From positions 248,001 to 312,000 of the forward strand of contig JASJOS010000006.1 of the NCBI GenBank assembly GCA_030068525.1: a DNA stretch of 64,000 nt, written 5' to 3'. The notes below the pieces were generated by a model. It had not been told where the DNA came from, ran no database searches, and saw nothing but the letters and a program-made list of their open reading frames with translations. The stretch is from Xanthocytophaga flava. GTDB taxonomy: Bacteria > Bacteroidota > Bacteroidia > Cytophagales > 172606-1. Numbering within the stretch: the stretch's first letter is position 1; the number at the start of each line of letters is the position of its first letter. The position numbers and the translations under genes were made by a program. Below, piece by piece: positions 43,988-52,983 of this stretch.

Positions 43988-44670
43988 GTCAACCAGATAG
44001 TTAATTAAGTTAGTAATTGAATAGTAATCCTTAGCTGCAAGTAATGAGTATACATAATTGAAAATATAAATATTAAAAGAAAAAGTAATATTCAGTAATG
44101 GGAGAGTATATAGTAGATCCAGATTGTCAATGAGTTAAAAATAAATAGGTATGTGTATAAACAGGCACTACTAAATCAGCAGCAGATTGTTATTTTCTTT
44201 GATTCGTCTTTATTTCTGGTCCATCTTCACTTTGAAAAATGTATATAGTTATTGTCTTAACAGTAGTAATTCGTCTTGAAAGCATGTTTAAATTCTATTC
44301 CCTGAGGTAAAAAAATAGGTAAGGAGTCTATTAGTAAAACCTGTTCGCTTGACTCTTCCAACAAGGCTTTCTTTTGTTTAATGAAAATTGTGTTGTAAAG
44401 ACACCTTTTGTGCATTTCTATTTTTTGGGAAGAAGCTACTGAATTGAAGCATCCCGTTGACAACCATACAAGCAAAAGTTTTACACTTTTCAAATCGTAC
44501 TATTTACTTATCAGCAATTTACATCTGTAATCCAACATCTGACAAGTAGCCTAAGATCCTGTAGAAGACTTACCTGGATATGCTACCTGTGATTAGTGGG
44601 TTCGCTATGCTTTTGCCTGAAAGTATCTAGATAATAATTCACTTTCACACCTTTTAAAGCAAAATCTTTT
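43988..44670. other. Long intergenic region upstream of the SusC gene
   Basis: About 680 bp. Apart from the doubtful minus-strand frame at 44257-44493, no gene was seen. It should hold the promoter of the SusC/SusD pair, but no firm TAnnTTTG match was settled. Confidence 0.4.
44257..44493 (-). CDS. Doubtful small exported protein
   Basis: 78 codons with a start like an export signal (MKSVKLLLVWLSTGC) followed by a charged helix. It resembles no known family. The signal-like beginning is the only support; it could equally be accidental in AT-rich DNA. Confidence 0.25.
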   Translation of the reverse strand: MKSVKLLLVWLSTGCFNSVASSQKIEMHKRCLYNTIFIKQKKALLEESSEQVLLIDSLPIFLPQGIEFKHAFKTNYYC

Positions 44671-47600
44671 ATGAAAAAACAATTACCAGATGGCTTGCCA
44701 TCCATTTTGCTATCAACTAATGCCAGGTTGCTGGTGTTAAGCATACTTATCTTCTTTGTATGCTCTACAAGAATACTCGCTCAAAATACCCCCATTAGGG
44801 GAAAAGTACTGGAAGGTACCAGTAAGGAACCCCTGATAGGAGCCAGCGTAACTGTTAAAAGCGAAAGAATAGGAACAATTACAGATGCCAAAGGGGAATT
44901 TAGTTTGTCTGTACCTCCCAATGCTGTGCTTGAAATTTCTTCAATTGGCTATGTAACTCAAAGCGTGACTGTGGGTAACCAGACAATGCTTACAATTTCT
45001 CTGGCTGAAGATTTAACCAATCTGGGTGAGGTGGTAGTTACAGCATTAGGTATTAAGAAAGAACAGAAAAAACTGGGCTATGCAACTTCCACGGTTTCAG
45101 CCGAACAAATCAGCGAGAATCGGTCTCCTAACTTTATCAATACACTTTCCGGCAAAATTGCCGGAGTAAATATTTCATCACTGGGTACAGGTCCTGGTGG
45201 TACAGCCAAAGTCCGGATTCGGGGGCAATCCTCTATTGGTGGACAGAACGGACCACTGATCGTAGTGAACGGAGTTCCCATCAACAATACCAACTTCGGC
45301 TCTAATCAGGGGAATAGTGGTGCTGATAACTCCATTGCCAGTCGCATTGCCACCAATACATCAGACGGTGGAGACGGCCTGTCCAGCATTAACCCAGATG
45401 ATATCGAAAGTATGACTGTGTTGAAAGGAGCAACTGCGGCTGCGCTGTATGGATCACGGGCTAAAGATGGGGTGATAATGATTACCACTAAATCCAAAGG
45501 GGATAAAAAAGGTATTGGTCTTTCGTATAATCTCAATTATACCAACGATACTCCGCTAGACTTTACTGACTATCAATACGAGTATGGACAAGGAGAAAAT
45601 GGTGTGCGACCTACCACAGCTAACCCTACATCCGGGCAATGGTCGTTTGGTGAAAAGTTTGCCCCAGGCATGACTCAGGTTTTATTTAACAACATTACTG
45701 TGCCATATGTACCTGTACATAACCGCATTCGCAAGTTTTACCGGAATGGACAAAATATTTCGCATACAGTTTCTCTATCAACCAATGGTGAGAAAGGCGG
45801 ACTGAATTTATCCATTGCCAATATTGATAACAAGGGCATTGTACCTAACAATTCGTTTAACCGGAAGATTATAAATCTTGGCTTTTCCTATAATCTGAGT
45901 CCAAAGCTGAGCTTTGCAGGTAATATCAACTACTCAAATGAGAAAACCAGAAACGCACCCAATATTTCACAGCAAGACCTGACGATTCCTACCTCTCTAA
46001 TGAATCTGGCTAATTCCATGCCACTAGATTTGTTAGAGGCTAATAAGTTTAATTCAGATGGAAATGAAACCGTATACTCACGGTTTACCAATCGGACTAA
46101 TCCGTATTTTACTTTGTCTGAACGATTTCAGAATGTAACACGAGACCGTGTGTTTGGCAATGTCTCAGTCAAATATAACATTCTGTCCTGGTTGTCTGTA
46201 CAGGCTCGTGTAGGTCAGGATTACTGGTCACGGGATCAGGATTACAACACTCCAACAGGTACTGCATTCCTATCTCCCGCACCAGCAGGATTCGTCAATG
46301 GTAATTATGTACAGGAAACACGTCGTTTCCGTGAAATCAACAAAGACATCCTGATCTCTGCTTCCAAAAATTTTGGAAAATTTGGTATAGATCTTAATGT
46401 TGGTGGAAATCAGCTATATGTACGTCAGGACTACAACTCTGTATATGTACAGGATTTTGTTGTGCGGGGACTGTATACTGTCATGAACAGCCGTCAGAAA
46501 GAACCTCTTTACGTTCTGACGGAACGGGCTGTCAATTCTCTTTACGGATCAGGTGAGTTTTCGTTTAAGAATTTTTTGTTCTTAAACGTGACTGCACGTA
46601 ATGATTGGTTCTCTACTCTTTCCCCAGCCAATCGCAGCATTCTCTATCCATCCGTTTCGCTGAGTTATGTATTGTCTGACTCGTTTGATGGTTTACCACA
46701 ATGGGTCAATTTTGTCAAACTCAGAGCCGCTTATGCTCAGGTAGGTAGCGACACCGATGTCCCTGCTTACTCAAACAACTTATTTTATAACATCAACCCT
46801 GCCTTGTTTGCCAATCCTTCCGGTTCTATGCAGCCGGTAGGAACCATATCTGGTAACACAGTTCCTAATCCCAATCTGAAGCCTATGCGAGTAGACGAAA
46901 AAGAAGCGGGTTTTGAAGTAAAGTTGTTTAATAATCGTGTCAATATTGACTTTGCTATATATAAAAAGATAACTAACGACCAGATAGTAACGGCTCAGGT
47001 TTCGGATGCTTCGGGTTACATAAATACGTTAGTAAACAGTGGTAAAAGCCAAAATATAGGCCAGGAGATGTTACTAAATCTGGTTCCTGTTCAGTCATCG
47101 GCGTTCAAATGGGATATTACTTTCAATGCCTCTCACAACAAAACCAAAGTGTTGAGTTTACTTACTGACAATCCCGGTGAAAAAATTACTGTGGGGACTG
47201 GTTTCTTTGGAGGAGAATTGCGTCAGGTTGTAGGTCAGGAAATGGGCCAAATCTATGCCTTCGGTTTCAGACGAGATGACCAGGGACGACAGGTATTTGG
47301 TTCCAGTGGACTTCCTCTTCGCACTGCCAACCTGATTAGTTTTGGGAGTGCATTACCTGAATGGGTAGGGGGTATTACCAATAGTTTTAATTACAAGGGC
47401 ATTGCACTTTCGTTTCTGATTGACTTTAAGTTGGGCAATACCATGATTTCCAACACCAATATGAATGCCTATCGTCATGGACTGCACAAGGCAACATTGG
47501 TAGGCAGAGAGGGTGGTGTAGTAGGAGTAGGAGTAAATGAACAAGGAGAAACCAATACGGCAAAAGCCAATGCACAGGATTATTATTCCATTCTTCGGAC

Positions 47601-47877
47601 ACAATCCATTCTTGAATGGGTAGTATACAATGGTGGTTTCTGGAAATTACGTCAGATTACGGTAGGGTATGATTTTTCGAAATTTTTACCCAAAAATTCA
47701 CCTATTACAGGTGTTAAGCTAAGCTTTGTAGCGAATAATGTACTTATGCTGAAAAAATGGATAGACAATATTGATCCAGAGTCGTTTGGCAATTCATCTG
47801 ATAACCTTTCCGGTATTGAAATGACAGGTTTGCCTACTACCCGTAGTCTGGGATTTAACCTCAATGTTAAATTCTGA
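44671..47877 (+). CDS. SusC/RagA family TonB-linked outer membrane transporter
   Basis: 1068 residues: a signal peptide (about 1-38, ending RILAQ), a carboxypeptidase-like regulatory domain (about 42-115, IRGKVLEGTSKEPLIGASV), the plug domain starting near GEVVVTALGIKKEQKKLGYA with AALYGSRAKDGVIMIT at about 260-275, and a C-terminal 22-strand barrel ending LGFNLNVKF. It imports oligosaccharides or peptides with TonB energy. Length and domain set are complete. The SusD partner follows after 43 bp. Confidence 0.97.
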   Translation: MKKQLPDGLPSILLSTNARLLVLSILIFFVCSTRILAQNTPIRGKVLEGTSKEPLIGASVTVKSERIGTITDAKGEFSLSVPPNAVLEISSIGYVTQSVTVGNQTMLTISLAEDLTNLGEVVVTALGIKKEQKKLGYATSTVSAEQISENRSPNFINTLSGKIAGVNISSLGTGPGGTAKVRIRGQSSIGGQNGPLIVVNGVPINNTNFGSNQGNSGADNSIASRIATNTSDGGDGLSSINPDDIESMTVLKGATAAALYGSRAKDGVIMITTKSKGDKKGIGLSYNLNYTNDTPLDFTDYQYEYGQGENGVRPTTANPTSGQWSFGEKFAPGMTQVLFNNITVPYVPVHNRIRKFYRNGQNISHTVSLSTNGEKGGLNLSIANIDNKGIVPNNSFNRKIINLGFSYNLSPKLSFAGNINYSNEKTRNAPNISQQDLTIPTSLMNLANSMPLDLLEANKFNSDGNETVYSRFTNRTNPYFTLSERFQNVTRDRVFGNVSVKYNILSWLSVQARVGQDYWSRDQDYNTPTGTAFLSPAPAGFVNGNYVQETRRFREINKDILISASKNFGKFGIDLNVGGNQLYVRQDYNSVYVQDFVVRGLYTVMNSRQKEPLYVLTERAVNSLYGSGEFSFKNFLFLNVTARNDWFSTLSPANRSILYPSVSLSYVLSDSFDGLPQWVNFVKLRAAYAQVGSDTDVPAYSNNLFYNINPALFANPSGSMQPVGTISGNTVPNPNLKPMRVDEKEAGFEVKLFNNRVNIDFAIYKKITNDQIVTAQVSDASGYINTLVNSGKSQNIGQEMLLNLVPVQSSAFKWDITFNASHNKTKVLSLLTDNPGEKITVGTGFFGGELRQVVGQEMGQIYAFGFRRDDQGRQVFGSSGLPLRTANLISFGSALPEWVGGITNSFNYKGIALSFLIDFKLGNTMISNTNMNAYRHGLHKATLVGREGGVVGVGVNEQGETNTAKANAQDYYSILRTQSILEWVVYNGGFWKLRQITVGYDFSKFLPKNSPITGVKLSFVANNVLMLKKWIDNIDPESFGNSSDNLSGIEMTGLPTTRSLGFNLNVKF

Positions 47878-47920
47878 TTTGTTCACTCAAGTATTTTTAA
47901 CCTGCTTAAAAATCAAAACA

Positions 47921-49474
47921 ATGCATACTCTATTTATAAAAATATCCAAAATTCCAGGTATAGTACGGGTACTTTCAGTTCTTATACTGTCAGTCCTGAC
48001 ACTTGTTTCATGTGAGAGTGGTTTTGATCAACTCAATATCAATAAGACGAATCCAACAGCCATCAATCCAGTGTTTAGTCTTAATAATGCGGTAATTAAT
48101 TCGTCCTTCAATCAGTCTTCTATACTTTACGAAATGGGTATTGTCCAGCAGCTGGTCACACCCAATTCTGGGTTTGTAACAGGAGCTAACTTTAATCAGG
48201 ACAACCGGGACCAGACGAATGGAAACTGGGTTAAGTTTTTCCAATCGGCTATTAGACACACTCAGGATGTTTTGAACCAAAAGGCAACCTTGGAAAACCG
48301 TCCAAACCTGATTCAGATGGCCCGCATCCTGCAAGCTTACAATTTTATGGTACTTACAGATACCTATGGGGATATTCCTTATTCTGAGGCAGGCAAAGGT
48401 TATTCAGAACTGATACTTTATCCCAAGTATGACACACAACAATCTATTTATACAGATATCATCAAAGAGTTAAATGAAGCCTCAACAGCACTGGATGCTA
48501 GCAAACCCATCGAATCGGCAGATGTATTGTATGGGGGAAATGTGACTCAGTGGAAAAAATTCGCTAACTCCTTACTTTTACGGGCTGGTATGCGATTAGT
48601 GAAGGCCGATGCCGCACTGGCAATGCAAACTGCCGTAAAGGCGATTGAGGGAGGTCTCATTGATGCAAATGCAGATAATGCAATCATCCGGCATGATGCT
48701 AACTATACAAATCCTATTGGTGTTACACTTAATAGTACTGAGGCTGCAAACCTGTATCTGACTGCTCCGTTTGTCAATCAGTTGAAAAGCACCAATGACC
48801 CTCGCCTGAGAGCCATTGCCGTCCGGTATGTGGGAGCTAAATCCGGACCCGAACAGAAAGCAGCCATTGCCTCTACAGATCCTGCTGTTCAGGTAGGTAT
48901 GCCAATCGGTTACGATAATGCTACCATTGGTACTAAAGTAACAGAACTGAATTTAGCTAGTTTTTATGATTTTAGTCAGGTTGACAGAACACGTATGGCT
49001 AAGATATTAGCTCCTACTTTTTTGGTAACAGCGTCACAAACCCAACTTCTACTGGCTGAAGCTGTACAAAGAGGCTGGACTACAGGTGATGTAGCAGAAC
49101 TATACAACAAAGGGGTAAGATTGCATATGGAACAGATGGCTTTATTTGATGCGAATTCCACTGTTACTACTCAGCAGGCAGATGCATACCTGAACGCCAA
49201 TCCGTTTGATGCCAGCAAAGCCCTCGAACAGATCAATACACAATACTGGATCAGTTCGTTTTTGAATGGCCCAGAGACCTGGGCAAATTTTCGCCGAAGT
49301 GGCTTTCCTGCGTTGACTCCTAATCCGTATCCTGGAAAAACAATCAAAGGAAATTTCATCAATCGGCTGACTTATCCAAATTCTGAAATCTCTGTCAATA
49401 AAACCAATGTTGATGCAGCCATTGCAAGACAGGGAGCTGATGATCTGGATTCTAAAGTGTGGTGGGATAAATAA
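47921..49474 (+). CDS. SusD/RagB family outer-membrane lipoprotein
   Basis: About 517 residues. ATG 47921 gives a lipoprotein signal (IVRVLSVLILSVLTLVSC) and is preferred over 47864, which overlaps the SusC end. The mature part is of the SusD-like_2 type, with LNINKTNPTAINP near the start, tetratricopeptide-like helices in the middle (MARILQAYNFMVLTDTYGDIP) and the typical end ARQGADDLDSKVWWDK. It forms the substrate-capturing lid of the SusC channel. No glycosidase or sigma factor gene is adjacent, so the substrate is open; peptides are possible. Confidence 0.96.
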   Translation: MHTLFIKISKIPGIVRVLSVLILSVLTLVSCESGFDQLNINKTNPTAINPVFSLNNAVINSSFNQSSILYEMGIVQQLVTPNSGFVTGANFNQDNRDQTNGNWVKFFQSAIRHTQDVLNQKATLENRPNLIQMARILQAYNFMVLTDTYGDIPYSEAGKGYSELILYPKYDTQQSIYTDIIKELNEASTALDASKPIESADVLYGGNVTQWKKFANSLLLRAGMRLVKADAALAMQTAVKAIEGGLIDANADNAIIRHDANYTNPIGVTLNSTEAANLYLTAPFVNQLKSTNDPRLRAIAVRYVGAKSGPEQKAAIASTDPAVQVGMPIGYDNATIGTKVTELNLASFYDFSQVDRTRMAKILAPTFLVTASQTQLLLAEAVQRGWTTGDVAELYNKGVRLHMEQMALFDANSTVTTQQADAYLNANPFDASKALEQINTQYWISSFLNGPETWANFRRSGFPALTPNPYPGKTIKGNFINRLTYPNSEISVNKTNVDAAIARQGADDLDSKVWWDK

Positions 49475-49493
49475 TTTTGTTTTACAGACCAGA

Positions 49494-49558
49494 CACTAGT
49501 TATAACCCCAAAATAATGAACTGCCAATCAGTTGATTCTTTCTGGATTATAACTAGTG
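49494..49558 (+). terminator. Inverted repeat after the SusD gene
   Basis: A perfect 12-bp inverted repeat, CACTAGTTATAA (49494-49505) and TTATAACTAGTG (49547-49558), with a 41-nt loop, lies 20 bp after the SusD stop and is followed by CTTTTCAT. It probably ends the SusC/SusD transcript, but the long loop is unusual. Confidence 0.45.
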
Positions 49559-49655
49559 CTTTTCATACTATTCTTTAGTACGGGTTTGTTTTGTTGAATT
49601 CCGGTAAAGTATGTGAGAACACCCTGGCTATTGTTCTTACATGGTATGTAATCTC

Positions 49656-50123
49656 TTATTTTAATCTGGATGCCAGCTCAATAAGGTTACCGTAAGGATC
49701 AGCAAAAAAAGCCATGCGTTTACTAATGGTAGGAAAATCGAACGGTTCACCGAGTACATTTACCCCTCTTCGACGCAACTCAGCAACCGTTTGGTCAATG
49801 TTGAGTACTTCAAGACAAAAGTGATGGTAACCAGCAGGTTGTAAGCTTTCATTCAAGTCAGTATAGTCGGGCTGTGGAAAGGGTTGCCCTCCGCCAAGTA
49901 TTTCTACACAAAAGTTATCGTCGTTTGGCGGTGCGAGAAACGCTAGTTGCAAGTCACCCAAAGGCCATTCCTGTATGATACGAAAGTCTAACTTTTCCTG
50001 ATACCATTTAACTATACCTGCATAATCTGCTGCACGTAGAGCGACATGTCCTCCTCTCATTGTACTAAATTCACTAGCTTCATTCTTTAAAGGATGCTGG
50101 ATTGTGATGTTTGTCTCTTCCAT
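49656..50123 (-). CDS. VOC family (glyoxalase/dioxygenase fold) protein
   Basis: 155 residues with one vicinal-oxygen-chelate module pair: GGHVALRAADYAGIVKWYQE at about 24-43 (first metal histidine), GYHHFCLEVLNIDQTV near 96 (second histidine) and AFFADPYGNLIELASRL at the end (glutamate ligand). It is a metal enzyme such as a lyase, dioxygenase or resistance protein. ATG 50123 has an A-rich leader; an in-frame ATG 63 bp further in is possible. Confidence 0.9.
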   Translation of the reverse strand: MEETNITIQHPLKNEASEFSTMRGGHVALRAADYAGIVKWYQEKLDFRIIQEWPLGDLQLAFLAPPNDDNFCVEILGGGQPFPQPDYTDLNESLQPAGYHHFCLEVLNIDQTVAELRRRGVNVLGEPFDFPTISKRMAFFADPYGNLIELASRLK

Positions 50124-50419
50124 GATGTTGTTTTTTGTATGATTAAAGTTATATTGTCCGTTCCATGCACCTTGATCAATAGAAAAGCATCTACAATGAT
50201 TTTAAAGGATTTGTAATGATTCTGGAAAAATATCCTATGAGTAGCCGCAATATTGATCTCAATGGCATTTGAAATGGACTCGATGATACAAAATTGACGT
50301 ATCTCAAAAAGAGAACCTATCTGCTTGTGTGTAAACTGTTGAAAATCCAAGATCTGACTACACAAATTATCCCTTAACAGTGCATCAGAAAGGGTCTGTA
50401 AAATAGGTGAATTTGGCAA
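50087..50419 (-). CDS. Doubtful open frame between the AraC and VOC genes
   Basis: 110 open codons with only a TTG start (50417-50419), beginning 5 bp after the AraC stop and overlapping the VOC start by 37 bp. The composition is protein-like (IGSLFEIRQFCIIESISNAI) and no other gene fills this 300-bp gap, but no family is recognised and there is no ATG. It may be a decayed gene. Confidence 0.3.
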   Translation of the reverse strand: MPNSPILQTLSDALLRDNLCSQILDFQQFTHKQIGSLFEIRQFCIIESISNAIEINIAATHRIFFQNHYKSFKIIVDAFLLIKVHGTDNITLIIQKTTSWKRQTSQSSIL

Positions 50420-50423
50420 ATTC

Positions 50424-51389
50424 TTATTGTTCGCTGGAATACCTTTTGGGTTTGATGCCTATATATTCTTCGAAAACTCTTGAAAAATGACTAAGATTGG
50501 TAAATCCTAACAGGTAACCTGTCTCAGAAACACTTAGCCGCTTTTCTCTAAGCAATCTGGCAGCTTCCTGCATTCGTACTGATTGGTAATAGTCGAAGAC
50601 CCCTTTTCCAAAAGTTTGTTTGAAAAGCTTTCTCAGTTTGGGTTGACTCATACCTGCTTCCCTTGCTAGAGTTGCAATATGTGGAGGTTCATTCAGATGG
50701 GATTGTAAATGAGTTTTAACAGCATAAATAGCTTTGATATCTTCAATATGCATAACACTTGTAGATACCGCCTCGCGCTGCATCAGTTGCGCAAAAATAT
50801 AGCATAACAATTCTTCACATTTCAATTTATAGAATGTGTTTTCAAGAACTTGCGGGACAGGCTGACGCAACATTTCAGTAGCAGTATGTATAATCTGGGA
50901 GGATAGGGTGGTTTCATAAACGAAGTTGTCTCTGGCTTCCAAAACACTGGCTACTACCGGATGATCTAGCTGTTCAAAAAGCTGATTCAGGTATTGTCGG
51001 GAAACCCTGATTGTCACACTTCCAAATAGGGTGTTCGAAGGCATAGTCATAACGGCAGCAACACCCTGCCTGCAGATTAGGATATTTGCTTGTTCGGTTG
51101 ATAATTGTTTGTCAGACTGTATGAGTGAGGGAAAAACACCACTCAGCAAAAAAATAACATTTTCTTGTCCTTCAGCGAATTCATTGGTCCGTTCAATCAA
51201 AATATCCTCTTTCAGGTGATAATTGCGGATCATTACACTCATATCATTTCCCCACGAAAAGCCGGTGATATAACCTGATCCTTTACTTTCCGGAATGTAT
51301 ATAAAACGTCCGCTGATAGTTGCCCCAATAGCTTTGGCAAATTGCAGTGCGATGCCTGATCCTTGCTTATCAATAACTGATATTTTCAT
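50424..51389 (-). CDS. AraC family transcriptional regulator
   Basis: 321 residues. The N-terminal half lacks a clear cupin signature and fits the sensor type seen in PchR-like regulators; the C-terminal double helix-turn-helix (about 220-320) shows HIATLAREAGMSQPKLRKLF and VSETGYLLGFTNLSHFSRVF. It is divergent from the flavin monooxygenase gene with 96 bp between the starts, and probably controls it, the VOC gene, or both. Confidence 0.92.
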   Translation of the reverse strand: MKISVIDKQGSGIALQFAKAIGATISGRFIYIPESKGSGYITGFSWGNDMSVMIRNYHLKEDILIERTNEFAEGQENVIFLLSGVFPSLIQSDKQLSTEQANILICRQGVAAVMTMPSNTLFGSVTIRVSRQYLNQLFEQLDHPVVASVLEARDNFVYETTLSSQIIHTATEMLRQPVPQVLENTFYKLKCEELLCYIFAQLMQREAVSTSVMHIEDIKAIYAVKTHLQSHLNEPPHIATLAREAGMSQPKLRKLFKQTFGKGVFDYYQSVRMQEAARLLREKRLSVSETGYLLGFTNLSHFSRVFEEYIGIKPKRYSSEQ

Positions 51390-51485
51390 TTAAGACTATT
51401 TTAGTAGCAAACACGGTTATTTTAATCCTAAAGATATATAGAATTTTGTGAGCAGTTAAAAATTACTTATTCAGAAAACAAAGAA

Positions 51486-52652
51486 ATGCTGTTAGAAAAT
51501 AAAAAAGTAGCCATCATCGGCGGTGGTCCTGGTGGCTTGACGCTCGCAAGACTTTTACAGTTGAAAGGAGTAAATGTAAAAGTGTATGAAAGAGATCTTA
51601 CCAAAGATGTACGTGTACAAGGTGCTACCCTGGATCTGCATTATGATTCAGGCTTAAAAGCGATTGAAAACGCAGGATTATCTGAAGCATTCAAAAAAGC
51701 TTACCGACCTGGTGCTGAAAAAGGGCGTGTAGTGGATCAATATGGCAATATAGTTTATGACGAACATAGCAATGCGTCAGATAAAAGCTTTGACAATGAA
51801 TTGTTTAGACCAGAAATTGACAGAGGAGATCTACGGGATATTTTACTGGAGTCTCTCAAACCTGATACGGTTGTCTGGAACTGTCATTTAGTGACTCTAT
51901 CCCAAAATAGTGACGGTTGGAAACTGGAATTCAAAAACGGATCAACGGGCAGTGCAGATATTTTGATTGGAGCGGATGGCGCCAATTCTAAAATACGTTC
52001 TGTTGTCACAACTATCAGGCCATTTTATGCAGGCATCACAATCTTTCAAGGGAATGTCGAAGATGCCCAAATTAAAGCCCCTACTATATACACATTACTG
52101 AAAGGTGGAAAAATCTATGTGCACAGTGGCGGAAAGTATTTACATGTATCTTCAAAAGGGGATGGAAGCATTGATTTTTATATGAGCAGTCAACTAGACG
52201 AAAACTGGGTGAAAAACAGTGGAATCGATTTTACAGACAGATCCCAACTGATGGAATGGTGCCAGAAAGTGCTTGCCGGATGGGCAGATATATGGTTCGA
52301 ACTGTTCGAAAATGTAAGCCTGCCACTATTGATCCGTCCGCAATATTGTGTGCCATTGGATCAGACCTGGGAAGCACACTCAACTATAACTCTGCTGGGA
52401 GATGCAGCCCACATCATGCCACCTTCTGGTGAAGGTGTAAATTTAGCTATGCTGGATGCTTTGGAATTAAGCGAATGTGTTACCTCTGGAGACTTTAAAA
52501 GTGTACAATCTGCTATTGCTGCCTATGAAAAACAGATGCAGGTAAGAGGACTGGCAGAGGCTCAAGCATCACTAGAGATGGTACAATGGATGCATGGTGA
52601 AGGTGCAATGGAGAAAATGGTCCAGCTATTGAGCGAAATGCCAAATGGATAA
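51486..52652 (+). CDS. Tet(X)-like FAD-dependent monooxygenase
   Basis: 388 residues of the class A flavoprotein hydroxylases. FAD motifs: GGGPGG at about 12-17, the DG-type motif ILIGADGANSKIR near 160-172 and LLGDAAHIMPPSGEGVNLAM near 303-322. Several segments follow the Tet(X) pattern: VYERD, GATLDLH, FRPEIDRGDLRDILL and the C-terminal YEKQM region. Of the tetracycline contacts known in Tet(X), the glutamine appears kept (FQGNV), while the arginine and histidine appear as lysine and a non-histidine residue. It thus looks like a Tet(X) relative whose substrate may differ. It is divergent from an AraC gene. Confidence 0.85.
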   Translation: MLLENKKVAIIGGGPGGLTLARLLQLKGVNVKVYERDLTKDVRVQGATLDLHYDSGLKAIENAGLSEAFKKAYRPGAEKGRVVDQYGNIVYDEHSNASDKSFDNELFRPEIDRGDLRDILLESLKPDTVVWNCHLVTLSQNSDGWKLEFKNGSTGSADILIGADGANSKIRSVVTTIRPFYAGITIFQGNVEDAQIKAPTIYTLLKGGKIYVHSGGKYLHVSSKGDGSIDFYMSSQLDENWVKNSGIDFTDRSQLMEWCQKVLAGWADIWFELFENVSLPLLIRPQYCVPLDQTWEAHSTITLLGDAAHIMPPSGEGVNLAMLDALELSECVTSGDFKSVQSAIAAYEKQMQVRGLAEAQASLEMVQWMHGEGAMEKMVQLLSEMPNG

Positions 52653-52764
52653 ATTTTGTATGTGAGGAAAAAGGTAAACATTTCCCTGAATCCTCCTGGT
52701 GTTACTGTTCTCACCAACTTATACGTTGATCCGAGGGCATTATTTGTGATAAGTATACTACCCA

Positions 52765-52872
52765 CTAATAAAAAAAAGTTTTGGTATGTAATTCGGCAGA
52801 GGCGTCATACACATGACTAAGTGTAGACCAATCAATTTGTTGTAAATCTTGTAAGGAAACGTGCTTACCCAT
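52765..52872 (-). pseudogene. N-terminal fragment of a lost gene
   Basis: 35 codons from ATG 52870-52872 to a TAG: the start MGKHVSLQDLQQIDWSTLSH then VYDASAELHTK. The word IDWSTLSHVY resembles the beginning of HEAT-repeat or SMI1-associated bacterial proteins (DWxxLxHAYGxA). The rest of such a gene is missing. The surrounding 330-bp gap holds no other gene. Confidence 0.35.
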
Positions 52873-52983
52873 ATATCAATAGTTTATTGGGAAACGCCGT
52901 TTTATAGCTACTTATTTGATAGTAATATCTATCGCAATTGTAGTAAAAACGACCCAAGAGCATCTAGCGATGACATAAAGATG

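Noticed and set aside
51486-52652. Calling the flavoprotein a true tetracycline-resistance gene
   Set aside because: Two of the tetracycline contacts known in Tet(X) appear to be changed; only the family relation is supported.
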